From Desulfobacterales bacterium (GTDB lineage: Bacteria; Desulfobacterota; Desulfobacteria; Desulfobacterales; ETH-SRB1): a DNA stretch of 6,525 bases. Below the pieces are notes generated by a model. That model made no database searches. It saw nothing but the letters and a program-made list of their open reading frames with translations, and had not been told where the DNA came from. Position 1 is the first letter of the stretch; each line of letters opens with the position of its first letter. Both the position numbers and the translations under genes were made by a program. The DNA lies in NCBI GenBank assembly GCA_030669465.1, contig DAOVDN010000063.1, forward strand, positions 1-6,525. The letters are read 5' to 3'. This document shows positions 6,251 to 6,525 of the stretch, one piece after another.

Positions 6251-6358
6251 ATGGAATATAAAGACGTGACGGAAACAATTATCGGCTGTGCTTATCGTGT
6301 TTATAATAAAATTGGTTGTAATAGTTCACCTGTTTATTTTTTGACAGGATTAACATGA
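6251..6358 (+). pseudogene. Truncated GxxExxY-family gene (5' fragment)
   Basis: A strong ribosome-binding site (AGGAGGT, 6241-6247) precedes ATG 6251. The first 22 codons read MEYKDVTETIIGCAYRVYNK followed by Ile-Gly, the highly conserved N-terminus of the GxxExxY protein family (PD-(D/E)XK-like small proteins of unknown role, common in deltaproteobacteria, cyanobacteria and Bacteroidetes). In intact members this is followed by a GFLE..Y-type motif and about 100 more residues. Here the family sequence stops abruptly at 6316, exactly where repeat copy 2 begins. The frame then runs 13 codons through the repeat to a stop at 6356-6358, giving only 35 residues. No continuation of the family sequence is seen in any frame up to the window end, so the rest has been deleted or lies beyond a longer insertion. 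The start signals look intact, so a short peptide could still be made. Confidence 0.75.
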
Positions 6359-6392
6359 TGAACTGGATTAATTTAATCTTGTAAATCAAAAC
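6318..6392 (+). repeat. Direct repeat, copy 2 (truncates the GxxExxY gene)
   Basis: This is the second copy of the repeat at 6150-6223, with the same three perfect blocks at 6318-6330, 6340-6350 and 6384-6392. Its inner part (gattaacatgat at about 6348-6359 against atcttgtaaatc at 6377-6388) is an imperfect inverted repeat, so the unit can fold. The two copies enclose the ribosome-binding site and the first codons of the GxxExxY fragment. Confidence 0.7.
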
Positions 6393-6525
6393 ACACATCT
6401 TGTATTTGAAAAATTTTACTATTACCTGAACTTAGCGATTCTTGCTGTCAAGAGTCGTCTGTCTATTTTACAAAAACCGGTGCCGTCCGGTAGAAAAGAT
6501 GAATATTGTTGCAACACGGGATTTA
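6393..6525. other. Unassigned right end
   Basis: Nothing recognisable is coded here on either strand. actattacct at 6418-6427 is the reverse complement of aggtaatagt at 6148-6157, so a 280-bp stretch is bounded by a 10-bp inverted repeat. Open frames run off the edge on both strands but show no family motif. Confidence 0.4.

Noticed and set aside
6422..6525. - strand open frame ending ...RRLLTARIAKFR and an opposing + strand open frame
   Set aside because: Both run off the edge, overlap each other, and match no family I recognise.

Overview
The window looks like an origin-proximal bacterial chromosome segment built around the conserved block rnpA - yidD - yidC - jag (khpB) - mnmE, all on the + strand. 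The block is moderately AT-rich. The gene order, the GTG-rich 'ttcgtg' and 'ttgacaggat' intergenic repeats and a GxxExxY-family fragment together suggest a Gram-negative anaerobe, perhaps a Desulfobacterota/deltaproteobacterium. The lineage is inference. The Gram-negative part is firmer, because YidC has the N-terminal membrane anchor and large periplasmic domain of that group.

Layout. At 1-368 on the - strand lies a visibly GC-richer fragment that encodes the C-terminal part of a Cas1 integrase; it has no N-terminus and runs off the left edge. It sits where rpmH (ribosomal protein L34) is usually found next to rnpA, and I find no rpmH here. A short AT-rich spacer (369-506) with a GTG-rich repeat leads into rnpA (507-863), yidD (832 or 859 to 1080), a 164-bp gap, yidC (1245-2903), jag (2917-3747) and mnmE (about 3837-5276). 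A 200-bp gap follows, holding a large imperfect inverted repeat (5288-5383) and a near-perfect ParB-binding parS palindrome (5444-5459). Then comes a cysteine-cluster (YkgJ/UPF0153-like) gene at 5477-6187. The right end (6150-6525) has two copies of a roughly 75-bp repeat. The first supplies the last codons of the cysteine-cluster gene, and the second cuts off a GxxExxY gene after about 22 codons.

How the genes work together. RnpA is the protein subunit of RNase P (tRNA 5' maturation). YidD and YidC assist membrane-protein insertion. Jag/KhpB is an RNA-binding KH-R3H protein. MnmE is the GTPase that modifies wobble uridines of tRNA with MnmG. This is the standard RNA-processing and membrane-insertion cluster beside oriC, and the parS site fits that location.

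I do not see a convincing new multi-gene system. The points most worth a second look are the Cas1 remnant in the rpmH position, the parS site directly upstream of the cysteine-cluster gene, the apparent non-AUG start of yidD, and the repeat that ends two unrelated reading frames in the same phase.
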